A model generated the notes under the pieces. The model did not search any database. It saw only the letters and a program-made list of their open reading frames with translations, and was not told the DNA's origin. Shown here piece after piece: positions 55,201-62,894 of a stretch of DNA of 64,000 nucleotides (the stretch's first letter is position 1; each line of letters opens with the position of its first letter). The position numbers and the translations under genes were made by a program. This stretch comes from G963668655 sp963668655 (GTDB taxonomy: Bacteria > Myxococcota_A > SURF-8), in the NCBI GenBank assembly GCA_963668655.2, contig CAXXPQ010000004.1:496001-560000 (forward strand), read 5' to 3'.

Positions 55201-56027
55201 CCCTTTCCGATCAAGCGAAAACGAAAGACGGGGAAGAGGCGGACCGGCTCTTTACCCTGGCGGGCGAGAAGTACCGGCAAGCCTTGGCTATCCAACCGGA
55301 TATGCACGAGGCATTGTATAATTGGGGTGTCGCCCTTGCCGATCAAGCGAAAACGAAAGACGGGGAAGAGGCGGACCGGCTCTTTACCCTGGCGGGCGAG
55401 AAGTACCGGCAAGCCTTGGCCGTTAAACCGGATAAACACGAGGCGTTGAACAATTGGGGTAACGCCCTTTCCGATCAAGCGAAAACGAAAGACGGGGAAG
55501 AGGCGGACCGGCTCTTTACCCTGGCGGGCGAGAAGTACCGGCAAGCCTTGGCCGTTAAACCGGATAAACACGAGGCGTTGAACAATTGGGGTAACGCCCT
55601 TTCCGATCAAGCGAAAACGAAAGACGGGGAAGAGGCGGACCGGCTCTTTACCCTGGCGGGCGAGAAGTACCGGCAAGCCTTGGCTATCCAACCGGATATG
55701 CACGAGGCATTGTATAATTGGGGTGTCGCCCTTATCGATCAAACGAAAACGAAAGACGGGGAAGAGGCGGACCGGCTCTTTGCCCTGGCGGGAGAGAAGT
55801 TCGAGCAAGCCCTAGCCATTCAACCAGATATACCCGAGGTGCTATTCAACATGGCCTGGCTGCATGCCCTGCAAAAACAGACAAAGGAATGCGTGGCCTG
55901 GCTGGAAAAGCGCCAGGCCGTGCTTCCGGTATTGACGAAAAAGGATTTGGACTCCGATTCCGATTTCGACGCGGTGCGCACGAACCCGGCTTTTATCGAA
56001 TTTCGCTCCGGCTTGCCCGACGAATAA
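52233..56027 (+). CDS. SIR2-like NAD-binding domain fused to 19 TPR-like repeats
   Basis: The 1264-residue protein starts with TTG at 52233 (AAGG upstream), giving MPIIEKSVQ; the next ATG would cut into the NAD site. Residues about 1-280 are a SIR2-type domain: FLGAGCSVSAGIPD (from 28), TTNFDN (112-117), HLHG (153-156) and VVGYSGNNDP (192-201), the order of defence-type SIR2 NADases. Residues 372-1207 hold 19 near-identical 44-residue TPR-like units (KTKDGEEADRLFTLAGEKYR core). No membrane segment. The family of proteins that degrade NAD on phage sensing pairs SIR2 with repeat or STAND sensors; an antiphage role is an inference, since no phage gene or defence island is adjacent. Confidence 0.85.
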   Translation: MPIIEKSVQDIAESLQSGKGKNRAGTMFLGAGCSVSAGIPDARSIVQRLEMKSPGRFDSLSKPKSYQNVMEFLDSGPRHDLIADYVNNAQVNWAHLLLGMLVREEFVGRVLTTNFDNLIARALALYGVFPSIYDLAASARFMPDLVEDPAVFHLHGQAAGFVQLHTLEEVSGQAKETSAVFGDSAVKRPWIVVGYSGNNDPMFDNIKSIAKFHFGLYWVARKEDPISEKVQHELLDDSKGKQAYLVRVADADSFFLDLHRKLELPLPPFLENPFKHLADILEEFAKFPSTSDIDYRNKPLGWLKDADKCFYQGESECPREKKEKVQRERELKARTSLFQSKYDEVLALLPEQEHDWTPELRDWAAWARIEQGNALADQAKTKDGEEANRLFTLASEKYRQALAVKPDKHEALYNWGVALADQAKTKDGEEANRLFTLASEKYRQALAVKPDKHEALYNWGVALSDQAKTKDGEEADRLFALAGEKYRQALAIQPDMHEALNNWGLALAAQAKTKDGEEADRLFALAGEKYRQALAIQPDMHEALNNWGNALSDQAKTKDGEEADRLFTLAGEKYRQALAIQPDMHEALYNWGVALADQAKTKDGEEADRLFTLAGEKYRQALAVKPDKHEALNNWGNALSDQAKTKDGEEADRLFTLAGEKYRQALAVKPDKHEALNNWGLALSDQAKTKDGEEADRLFTLAGEKSQQAVAVKPDMHEALNNWGLALAAQAKTKDGEEADRLFTLAGEKYRQALAVKPDKHEALYNWGVALSAQAKTKDGEEADRLFALAGEKFEQALAIQPDMHEALNNWGNALADQAKTKDGEEANRLFTLASEKYRQALAIQPDMHEALYNWGVALIDQTKTKDGEEADRLFTLAGEKYRQALAVKPDMHEALNNWGVALAAQAKTKDGEEADRLFALAGEKYRQALAIQPDMHEALNNWGLALAAQAKTKDGEEADRLFALAGEKYRQALAIQPDMHEALNNWGNALSDQAKTKDGEEADRLFTLAGEKYRQALAIQPDMHEALYNWGVALADQAKTKDGEEADRLFTLAGEKYRQALAVKPDKHEALNNWGNALSDQAKTKDGEEADRLFTLAGEKYRQALAVKPDKHEALNNWGNALSDQAKTKDGEEADRLFTLAGEKYRQALAIQPDMHEALYNWGVALIDQTKTKDGEEADRLFALAGEKFEQALAIQPDIPEVLFNMAWLHALQKQTKECVAWLEKRQAVLPVLTKKDLDSDSDFDAVRTNPAFIEFRSGLPDE
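53346..55853 (+). repeat. Array of 19 tandem 132-bp coding repeats
   Basis: Units of exactly 132 bp (44 codons) run without gaps from 53346; GATCAAGCGAAAACGAAAGA recurs every 132 bp from 53361 to 55737. Units differ in only a few codons (AVKPDK or AIQPDM, FALAG or FTLAG). Bases 53627-54235 are identical to 54947-55555, offset by ten units. Confidence 0.92.
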
Positions 56028-56062
56028 TCTTTCCATACCATTACCATTTCAAGGGGAATCGC

Positions 56063-57625
56063 ATGTTTTTTATCCCTCGCCGCCTTTTCCGATTTTGCGG
56101 GACGTTCGCTTTCGCCATTCTGATAATCGCCATGCTCGCCGCCTGCGCGTCGAACGAATCCGATCCGGCTCCGGACGGGGATGGGGCGGACGCGGACAGG
56201 GAAGAATCGCCGGATGGGGACGCGGACCTGGACGACGCATCGGACGGCGACGCGGACGAAATCGAAGGAAGCGAGGACGATGGGGAACCGGACGCGGAAC
56301 CGTTGCCTTCCTGCTCGCTGGAGCGGGGTTTCGACGCCTATTACGGATCGCTTTGCGTTACCCGGGAGGCCACGGGCTTTTTCCGGGTGGAGAAAATCGG
56401 CGAGCAATGGTGGCTTTTCACGCCGGACGGACATCCGTTCTTTTCCGCGGGAATCAACGTGGTGAATTTCGACGGCACCGCCACCCACGACGGCGTGAAG
56501 CATTACCGCGAGGCGGCTCTGGCCAAATACGGCGACGAGGAAACCTGGGCCGACGCCCAGATTCCGCGCCTGGAAGCCTGGGGCTGGAATACCATCGGAG
56601 CCTGGAGCGGCTGGCGCAATTTCCAGGGCCGCTTTCCCTATACCGTGAAACTGAACCTGGCCGGCGCCAACATGACCGAGGACGGCCCGTACGATTACTT
56701 CAGCGAATCCTTCCACCAGCGGATCGCCGACGCCATGGCGAACGAAGTCCCCGGCCAGGCGGACGACCCGTATCTGATCGGCTATTTCCTGGACAACGAA
56801 CTGCACTGGGGACGGGACCATCGCGGCGATCATCTCTTCGACGAATACATGCACATGGACGCCGCGACCTCGACCGGCAAACAGCGTTTGCTCGCTTTCC
56901 TGGAAGAAACCTATGAAACCATGGACGCGCTGAAGGAGGATTTCGATACGGAGTCCGCCTCCTTTTCCGAACTGGCCGGAATGATAAGACTTCCCAACAA
57001 GGAAACCGAAGGTGCGCTCGCCACGAAAGCGGCCTGGACAGGCCTGGTGGCCGAGGAATATTTCCGGGTGTCCGACGAGACGCTCGCCGCGCTCGACCCC
57101 GATCATTTGAATCTGGGCGTGCGCTTCGTCAGCCAGATGGTCCCCCGCGCGGCCATCGAGGCGGCGGGCCGTTACGTGGACGTGATGAGCATCAATTTCT
57201 ACGATATGATCTGGGGGATCGACGACGGCCTGACCGCCCTGGATCCGGATTATCTGTCCACCGAGGATTTCCTGAAAAATCACTACGAAGCCGGCGGACG
57301 GCCCGTGCTCGTTTCGGAGTGGAGCTATCGGGCCGACGACTCCGGCCTGCCCAACTCCTATCCGCCCATCTATCCCACCTTCGACACCCAGGAGGAGCGG
57401 ACAGACGCGTTTGCCGAGAAATATCAAGGGCTTCTGGACCGGACCTGGTTCGTCGGCCAGCACTGGTTCCTATTCGCCGACCAGCCGCCGGAAGGGCGAT
57501 TCGACGGAGAAGACAGCAATTTCGGCCTGGTGACCGAGCAGGACGCCCCCTATGAACTCCTTTTGGAGCGTTCGGCGGCGATGATCGGAAACGTCTATAA
57601 ACGTCTGCCGGATGAGAATCCATAA
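56063..57625 (+). CDS. GH50/agarase-like glycosidase lipoprotein with DGD linker
   Basis: The 520-residue lipoprotein starts at MFFIPRR, behind AAGGGG; the same frame is open back to 55718 inside the SIR2-TPR gene. Lipobox MLAACASNE is followed by a DGD/Glu linker. The TIM-barrel part contains QWWLFTPDGHPFFSAGINVV, a phrase typical of GH50-type agarases, YFLDNELHWGRD (probable acid/base Glu) and VLVSEWSYRADDSG (probable nucleophile Glu). The polysaccharide it acts on is unknown; agar is only one possibility. It starts 35 bp after the SIR2-TPR stop. Confidence 0.78.
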   Translation: MFFIPRRLFRFCGTFAFAILIIAMLAACASNESDPAPDGDGADADREESPDGDADLDDASDGDADEIEGSEDDGEPDAEPLPSCSLERGFDAYYGSLCVTREATGFFRVEKIGEQWWLFTPDGHPFFSAGINVVNFDGTATHDGVKHYREAALAKYGDEETWADAQIPRLEAWGWNTIGAWSGWRNFQGRFPYTVKLNLAGANMTEDGPYDYFSESFHQRIADAMANEVPGQADDPYLIGYFLDNELHWGRDHRGDHLFDEYMHMDAATSTGKQRLLAFLEETYETMDALKEDFDTESASFSELAGMIRLPNKETEGALATKAAWTGLVAEEYFRVSDETLAALDPDHLNLGVRFVSQMVPRAAIEAAGRYVDVMSINFYDMIWGIDDGLTALDPDYLSTEDFLKNHYEAGGRPVLVSEWSYRADDSGLPNSYPPIYPTFDTQEERTDAFAEKYQGLLDRTWFVGQHWFLFADQPPEGRFDGEDSNFGLVTEQDAPYELLLERSAAMIGNVYKRLPDENP

Positions 57626-57670
57626 GTGTACGGTTTCCCCCGAATCTTGATTGTTCGGGTTCTATTTGGC

Positions 57671-57698
57671 TTGACAGATTCCGGTTTGAAATGATAAC
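57671..57698 (+). promoter_or_regulatory. Sigma70-type promoter of the PKD lipoprotein gene
   Basis: TTGACA (57671-57676) and GATAAC (57693-57698), spacer 16, in the 150-bp gap after the glycosidase gene. The start codon is at 57776. Confidence 0.55.
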
Positions 57699-57775
57699 CT
57701 TTTTCATTGTACCGTCCTGCTTTTTGCTTTGGACTTGCCATTTATCGTGCACGGGCCACCGGTCAGGAGGAAATG

Positions 57776-59761
57776 ATGCGAATGCGTAAGGATTTGCTGG
57801 CTGTCGCTATGGCGATCGCTTCCATGGTATTCTTGCTTGCTTGCGGAGATGAAAGCGGAGAGACCGAGGATGACGGCAGTTGTCCCCAGGGCTGTCCGGT
57901 CGGCACCACCTGCAAAAATGGAAATTGCGTCAAGATCAACGACGACGGCGACATCACCCCGGACGGCGACGATAGACCGGATGGCGACTGGGAATCCATC
58001 GTGGACGGCGACGACGGAACCGACGGCGACGACGGAACCGACGGCGACGACGGACCGGACGGCGACGACGGACCGGACGGCGACGAAGACGGAGATCAAA
58101 TCATCGACGGCGATGATGCCGAAATCGATCTACCGACGCCGGACCGGGAATACGACTTCGAACACACGGTCTGCGACAACAACCCCTCCCTGGGCTATGC
58201 GAACATCACGATTCTGCCCAACCAGGCGGATTTCGGCGCGGTTCCTCTGGGTGATTTCAGGGAAGTCGCCTTGGAAGTCTGCAATTCCGGCGGAACGGAA
58301 CTGCTCGTCACCAGCGTTCAATTCTCCCACGGTACAAGTCCCGAGTTCCATAAATATCATGAGCCGGTCGCCATTCGGATCGAACCGGGATACGCCGCTA
58401 CGATCTACCTGGTCTACATTCCGGCCAACGCCACCGCCGATACCGGATCCGTAGTGGTGCTGTCCAATGCCCATAACACCAATGCCGTGGAGATTCCCCT
58501 TCTTTCCAGCGTGAAAGAGACTCCGCTGATCCAGGTGTCTCCCGCCATCGTGCAGTTTGCCGGAGCAACGGCGGGCGGAACGGTCACCAAGATCGTGGAG
58601 ATCAAGAACGTCGGTCTGGCGGCCACTTCGGTCATGAACCTGAACGTGATCGACTCGAACCAGCCGGTGGTCTACGGCGTGGTCGAAGTCACCAAATCCG
58701 GAGACAGTGCGCCGTCTTCCGCGCCCTGGACCGTGGAGCCCGGCGCCTTCCTTGTCGCGACGATGAGTATGACCATGCCGCAGAGCGGCGACCCGGACGA
58801 CGGCCAGTTGGAAGTCCGCTGGAGCACGGATACCGGAAACAAGAGTTCCTATGCCACCTTGACCACGGGCGGCCAGGCCATCTGCGGCGTTCCCGAGGCC
58901 GGCCCGGATCAGGTGGTCAGTCCGCTGGACACCGTTTTCCTGGACGGCTCCGGCTCCCACGACGACAACGGCACGATCCTGGGCTATAAATGGGAATGGG
59001 AGACCAAGCCCGCCGAAGCCTTCCGAGCCGTAATCCAGGACATGAACGGAGCCACGATCCAGGGGGTCTGGCAGACCCAGCCCTATGCCCAGTTTTACGC
59101 CGAACTGGCGGGAACCTACGTGGTCAAGCTGACCGTGAAGGACGAGGACGAGGGCTGCACCGGCCTGAACACCGATTTCGTCACCATCACGGCGATTCCG
59201 GGAGAGACCATTCATATTCAGCTCATGTGGTCCACGGCAGGCAACGATCACGACCTGCACCTGATCCGCCCCGGCGGCTACCACTCCCGAAGTTGCGGGA
59301 CCACCAACCTGACGGATTGCTGCTGGTCCAATTGCGACACGGAAATGGGCACGGCCTGGCCCTGTCCTCCGCGCGGATGCCCGGGCCCCTTGACTGCTCC
59401 CGACTGGGGACAGATCGGGGTGCGGGACGACGATCCCACGCTGGACGTTGACGATATCCCCGGCCGAGGCCCGGAAAACATCAATCTGTCCCTGCCGGAA
59501 CTGGGCGATTACCTGGTGACGGTGGAGAACTACAGCGGCGACAGCAACGTGGGTCTGACGGTGCGCATCTGGCTGTTCGGCGTTCTTCAGGCCACCTTCA
59601 GCAAGGGACCGCCATTCTCCTCGGGTTACCCGTCCGGCCAGCACTGGAACGTGGCCTGGCTGCGCGTCCATGACGCGGCGGACATCGAGATCATCCCCAT
59701 CGACACGGTGGAAGCCTCCAGCCGAGGCCCGATCACCTACGAGAAGTACGACAAGGAATAG
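57776..59761 (+). CDS. Large DGD-linker lipoprotein with HYDIN-like and PKD domains
   Basis: The 661-residue lipoprotein starts at the second ATG of ATGATG (57776), 5 nt after AGGAGG. Lipobox FLLACGDES is followed by an EGF-like stretch (CPQGCPVGTTCKNGNC) and a long DGD repeat (DGDDGTDGDDGTDGDDGP). Two choice-of-anchor-D/HYDIN-type beta domains (ADFGAVPLGDFREVALEVC; IVQFAGATAGGTVTKIVEI) precede a PKD-like domain (AGPDQVVSPLDTVFLDGSG) and a C-terminal beta region (HIQLMWSTAGNDHDLHLIRP). It is a surface adhesion- or scaffold-like protein. A terminator follows. Confidence 0.85.
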   Translation: MRMRKDLLAVAMAIASMVFLLACGDESGETEDDGSCPQGCPVGTTCKNGNCVKINDDGDITPDGDDRPDGDWESIVDGDDGTDGDDGTDGDDGPDGDDGPDGDEDGDQIIDGDDAEIDLPTPDREYDFEHTVCDNNPSLGYANITILPNQADFGAVPLGDFREVALEVCNSGGTELLVTSVQFSHGTSPEFHKYHEPVAIRIEPGYAATIYLVYIPANATADTGSVVVLSNAHNTNAVEIPLLSSVKETPLIQVSPAIVQFAGATAGGTVTKIVEIKNVGLAATSVMNLNVIDSNQPVVYGVVEVTKSGDSAPSSAPWTVEPGAFLVATMSMTMPQSGDPDDGQLEVRWSTDTGNKSSYATLTTGGQAICGVPEAGPDQVVSPLDTVFLDGSGSHDDNGTILGYKWEWETKPAEAFRAVIQDMNGATIQGVWQTQPYAQFYAELAGTYVVKLTVKDEDEGCTGLNTDFVTITAIPGETIHIQLMWSTAGNDHDLHLIRPGGYHSRSCGTTNLTDCCWSNCDTEMGTAWPCPPRGCPGPLTAPDWGQIGVRDDDPTLDVDDIPGRGPENINLSLPELGDYLVTVENYSGDSNVGLTVRIWLFGVLQATFSKGPPFSSGYPSGQHWNVAWLRVHDAADIEIIPIDTVEASSRGPITYEKYDKE

Positions 59762-59784
59762 TCGGACTCGATTCCATGAACGAA

Positions 59785-59811
59785 GCCCGCCATACCATGG
59801 CGGGCTTTTTT
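59785..59811 (+). terminator. Rho-independent terminator after the PKD lipoprotein gene
   Basis: GCCCGCCAT (59785-59793) pairs with ATGGCGGGC (59797-59805), loop ACC, followed by TTTTTT. It ends transcription 25 bp after the stop at 59761. Confidence 0.93.
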
Positions 59812-59894
59812 CGTCGGCGTTGCCGGTTTGCACGGAAAGCTCTTTACGGGCGAGCGCGAACGGATTATGATGCGGGCAGGAGGGAACACTTGCA

Positions 59895-61055
59895 ATGCAA
59901 CAACAGCGCACGACCCGGGAAGCGGCCATTACCGTCAGACTGGAAACCTTTCTCAAAACCATGCGGGAACGGACGCCGCGTTCTCCTTTCCTGGAAATAC
60001 CGGCGGCGGAACTGGATCTGAGCCGATTCGGGAAACTGGACGGCGAAATCGTTCCACGGGCGGTGATTACCCTGCGCTCGGTCGGATGCAACTGGACTCG
60101 ACTGAGCGGCGGATGCACCATGTGCGGGCATTACGCCGGAGCCTGTTCGGAAACCTCTTTTCCCCCGGAACATCTGGTTCACCAATTCGAGGACGTTTTC
60201 CGTTCCGTCGACTGGAGCGGATTTCCCATTCTCTGCCTGTACAACGGGGGCAGCGTTCTGAATCGGGAAGAACTTCCGGACGAGGCGCGCATGCGGATTC
60301 TGGAACGGATCCAGTCGGAAAAACGTATTCGGGAACTCGTTCTGGAAACGCGTTCCGAGTTCATTCGAGAAGATCGTCTCCGTGAGTTGCGGGCCATGCT
60401 GGGCGATCGGCGGCTGACCCTGGCCATGGGACTGGAATCGGCGCGGGACGATGTTCTGCGTTTTTCCATTCACAAGGGCTACTCTGTCCGAAAATTCCGG
60501 GAAGCCTGCCGGATCATCAAGAAATACGCGGACCTACGGCTTTACGTTCTGGTCAAGCCTCCCTGGCTGACGGAGCGGGAGGCCATCGAAGACGGCGTGA
60601 ACGCCATACGTCTGGCTGCGGAATTGGGCGCCGACGAGATCCACATCGAGCCGGTGACGATCCAGCATCACACGCTGGTTCATCGACTGTGGAAACTGGG
60701 GCGCTACCGCCTGCCCTGGTTGTGGAGCCTTGTGGAAATCCTTTGCCGCTCGAATCCCATCCCGGTGTACGTCAGTCCGTTCGCCCATGTCCCCCGGCCC
60801 GTCGCGATTCCGCACAACTGCGGGGAATGCGACGCCCGCTTGATGAAGGCGCTGTTGCAGGAATACAATCGAACCTTCGATTGTGGGGTTTTCCGGGAAA
60901 TCGAATGTCCTTGCCGAATTCACTGGCGGCGCGATCTCGACCGGAGCGACGAACGAAGCCTGTCCGAACGTCTGCTGGCGGATCTCCCCGATCTGGAAAA
61001 CTCCCTACGGGAGGATCCCGGCCGTAGAGGCGTCTGGGAAAAAACCGGGGGATAA
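59895..61055 (+). CDS. RaSEA-like (archaeosine-type) radical SAM enzyme
   Basis: The 386-residue radical SAM protein has the cluster motif RSVGCNWTRLSGGCTMCGHY (Cys 65, 74 and 77; C-x8-C-x2-C), which differs from the common CxxxCxxC spacing and is the pattern of RaSEA, the lyase that works with ArcS on 7-deazaguanine in archaeal tRNA. GLESARDDVLRFSIHKGYSV and DEIHIEPVTIQHHTLV fit the TIM barrel. The C-terminal Cys pattern (CGECDARL; CGVFREIECPCRIHW) may bind zinc or a second cluster. Related MiaB-like enzymes remain possible. It is monocistronic behind a terminator. Confidence 0.78.
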   Translation: MQQQRTTREAAITVRLETFLKTMRERTPRSPFLEIPAAELDLSRFGKLDGEIVPRAVITLRSVGCNWTRLSGGCTMCGHYAGACSETSFPPEHLVHQFEDVFRSVDWSGFPILCLYNGGSVLNREELPDEARMRILERIQSEKRIRELVLETRSEFIREDRLRELRAMLGDRRLTLAMGLESARDDVLRFSIHKGYSVRKFREACRIIKKYADLRLYVLVKPPWLTEREAIEDGVNAIRLAAELGADEIHIEPVTIQHHTLVHRLWKLGRYRLPWLWSLVEILCRSNPIPVYVSPFAHVPRPVAIPHNCGECDARLMKALLQEYNRTFDCGVFREIECPCRIHWRRDLDRSDERSLSERLLADLPDLENSLREDPGRRGVWEKTGG

Positions 61056-61123
61056 AAAGGTGCATTACAAGATATTGCAGATTTGAGGTATTTTTTTTGA
61101 CTTTTAAGAATATATTAAATTAT

Positions 61124-62442
61124 CACTACTGTCCCGTTAATACCTGAATAATTCCAACTGGTTTTTGGCCACCCTATCGGCGTTTGTGCAATCCGGCGGC
61201 GTCAGGGCCTGTAAAATGGGCTTCTTCTCGAAAAGCGATACACTCAAAATCTGTAGAATTGTGTAGAGACTGATTTCGTCGAGACAATGCCGCTTTTTCA
61301 GGATTGCCACCAGCACGTAGACCGAAATCACGATCCAGATCTGCGTCTTGACTGCATTCTCGCTCGTTCCGAAAAACACCTTGATGCGCAAATGCTGTTT
61401 GATCCACTTGAAAAACAGCTCCACGCGCCATCGCAAACGGTACAGGTCGGCCACGGCTTGCGCGGGAATATTGAAATTGTTCGTCAGAAATGCAAACCGC
61501 TTGCCGCTCTGCGAATCGACCAATTTCACCACCCGCAGTTTGTCGGGATAATCCTTTTTCGCATAGAAACCGGTCAACACCGCAGTTTGATCGCAACGTA
61601 AGCCGTCCGATTTGTCTACTTTGTGCGAGTACAATCGGCGAAGTTTCGTGTTGCTTTTGGCCCGCGTTATAAAGAAGGCTCCCTGCCGATTCATCGCGAA
61701 TAGCCGTTCGAAATCGAGATACCCCCGATCCATAATGTAGAACGAACCGGGTTCGACCGGCAACAGATCCAGCGCGTTCACGTCGTGTACGCTCGCGGGT
61801 GTAACGTGGACCCAGCATGGGATGTCGCCGCGCAAATCCAACAAAGTATGAGCCTTCACGCCTGCCTTCGTTTTGCGAAAATGCGCCCAAGGAAACAGCG
61901 ACAAGCACAGGTCGATGGTAGTGGAATCGAAAGCGTAAACCGCCTGCTCCAAGTCCACTCCGAACGATTCGTTGACGTACAGTTCTTGCGCCTCTCGGAT
62001 GAGCACTTGAGCCAAGTCCGCCCAGATGCGCCAGTTGCGGCGTTCGTTGGCGCGGGCCAGCGTGCTTCGGGAGATTTTGCCGCGAATACCCATATGGTAA
62101 AGTTTGGCCTGATGGGCGCGCAGACAACACTGGATATCGCGCAGGCTCTCGCGATAGGCGAGTTGCGCGAAGGCCATGCACAGAAACTGGTCCATGCAGG
62201 AAAAGGATTTGACGTAGCGTTCGCCATCGTAGCGCTTCACGCATGACGCGAACTCCTGATGTGGAAGAACCTGCATAACTTGCGAAAAAATGGTGCGTCC
62301 TTGATTCATGAGCCGCCTCCCGGTCGTTTCCGGGATTATGGCACCTCGTGAAATTCAAATCGTTTTGATCGGTCGCAACCAAATTTCAATGTCCTTTCAA
62401 TATCTTACCCGATACTCGCAGATTTTTAACGGGACAGTAGTG
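61124..62442 (-). mobile_element. IS4-family-type insertion sequence
   Basis: A 1319-bp element is bounded by perfect 17-bp terminal inverted repeats (CACTACTGTCCCGTTAA at 61124-61140; complement at 62426-62442). It encodes one DDE transposase. No target duplication was seen: left flank ATTAAATTAT, right flank TCCTGAACCA. The right flank is a recombinase remnant, the left an AT-rich spacer. Confidence 0.85.
61137..62309 (-). CDS. IS4-family-type transposase
   Basis: The 390-residue transposase has an N-terminal DUF4372-like region (QFLCMAFAQLAYRESLRDIQ) and a DDE catalytic core: YAFDSTTIDLCLSLFPWA (first Asp), YIMDRGYLDFERLFAM (second Asp), and RLRWRVELFFKWIKQHLRIK with the catalytic Glu in the IS4 Y-R-K/E motif. 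The frame is complete, so it may be active. The end overlaps the left inverted repeat by 4 bp. Confidence 0.92.
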   Translation of the reverse strand: MNQGRTIFSQVMQVLPHQEFASCVKRYDGERYVKSFSCMDQFLCMAFAQLAYRESLRDIQCCLRAHQAKLYHMGIRGKISRSTLARANERRNWRIWADLAQVLIREAQELYVNESFGVDLEQAVYAFDSTTIDLCLSLFPWAHFRKTKAGVKAHTLLDLRGDIPCWVHVTPASVHDVNALDLLPVEPGSFYIMDRGYLDFERLFAMNRQGAFFITRAKSNTKLRRLYSHKVDKSDGLRCDQTAVLTGFYAKKDYPDKLRVVKLVDSQSGKRFAFLTNNFNIPAQAVADLYRLRWRVELFFKWIKQHLRIKVFFGTSENAVKTQIWIVISVYVLVAILKKRHCLDEISLYTILQILSVSLFEKKPILQALTPPDCTNADRVAKNQLELFRY

Positions 62443-62690
62443 TCCTGAACCATCTTTATGCCAGCACTCCGAATGGTGAAGCTGACCTCGTGATTCCCAA
62501 CCAAAATGGTGCTCCGTACATTCCCGTTGACAGCACGAACCGTAAAGGGTTCAGAGGTTTTGATACGGCTGTCAGGAAAGCCTGCTTACAGGGCCGTATT
62601 TCGTTTCTGAGCTTGAGGGACCTGTTTGCCCACCGGTTGCTCACACAGGGTGTTCCCATGGCTTACGTGGCCGATTTGATGGGTATCGTG
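62443..62690 (+). pseudogene. Tyrosine recombinase (integrase) C-terminal remnant
   Basis: In one frame, from the IS edge, the sequence reads LNHLYASTPNGEADLVIPNQ and later GFRGFDTAVRKACLQGR, then SFLSLRDLFAHRLLTQGVPM and AYVADLMG. This is the HxLR...H/K pattern of phage-type integrases (LRDLFAHRLL for HDLRHTFA). The N-terminal two thirds are missing, cut by the IS, and after LMG the homology ends with no catalytic Tyr region. It marks a former integrated element. Confidence 0.7.
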
Positions 62691-62859
62691 AAGGTAGAAT
62701 GGCGGAAAAACGGTATGGGGACCGGGTGTCTGATGAACGGTCCAACCGGACGGACTTCGCCCGGCGGTGGTTTGATGGTGGGGATGACTAAACGATAGGT
62801 CGTAAATGACGACCACTTTGATCCAGGTCATTGCCGGTGACCGACGTATCGTGAAAGAC
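62691..62859. other. Spacer between the recombinase remnant and the nucleotidyltransferase promoter
   Basis: No gene or site recognised; the frame of the remnant continues without homology to 62798. Confidence 0.4.
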
Positions 62860-62894
62860 TTGACAACAACAATGTATCAGGTATAGTGATACCT
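62860..62894 (+). promoter_or_regulatory. Strong promoter overlapped by a palindromic operator
   Basis: TTGACA (62860-62865), 16-bp spacer, TATAGT (62882-62887). The inverted repeats AGGTAT/ATACCT (62879-62884 with 62889-62894) and GTATCA/TGATAC (62874-62879 with 62887-62892) cover the -10 and the expected start. Transcription would begin at about 62894, right at the ATG at 62895, so the mRNA would be leaderless and repressible. Confidence 0.7.

Noticed and set aside
53238..55808. 856-residue minus-strand frame opposite the repeat array
   Set aside because: It exists only because the 132-bp unit has no stop in that frame; it has no RBS, starts within repeats, and the SIR2-TPR gene on the other strand has motifs and a promoter.
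53346..55853. CRISPR array
   Set aside because: The repeats are contiguous 132-bp coding units without spacers.
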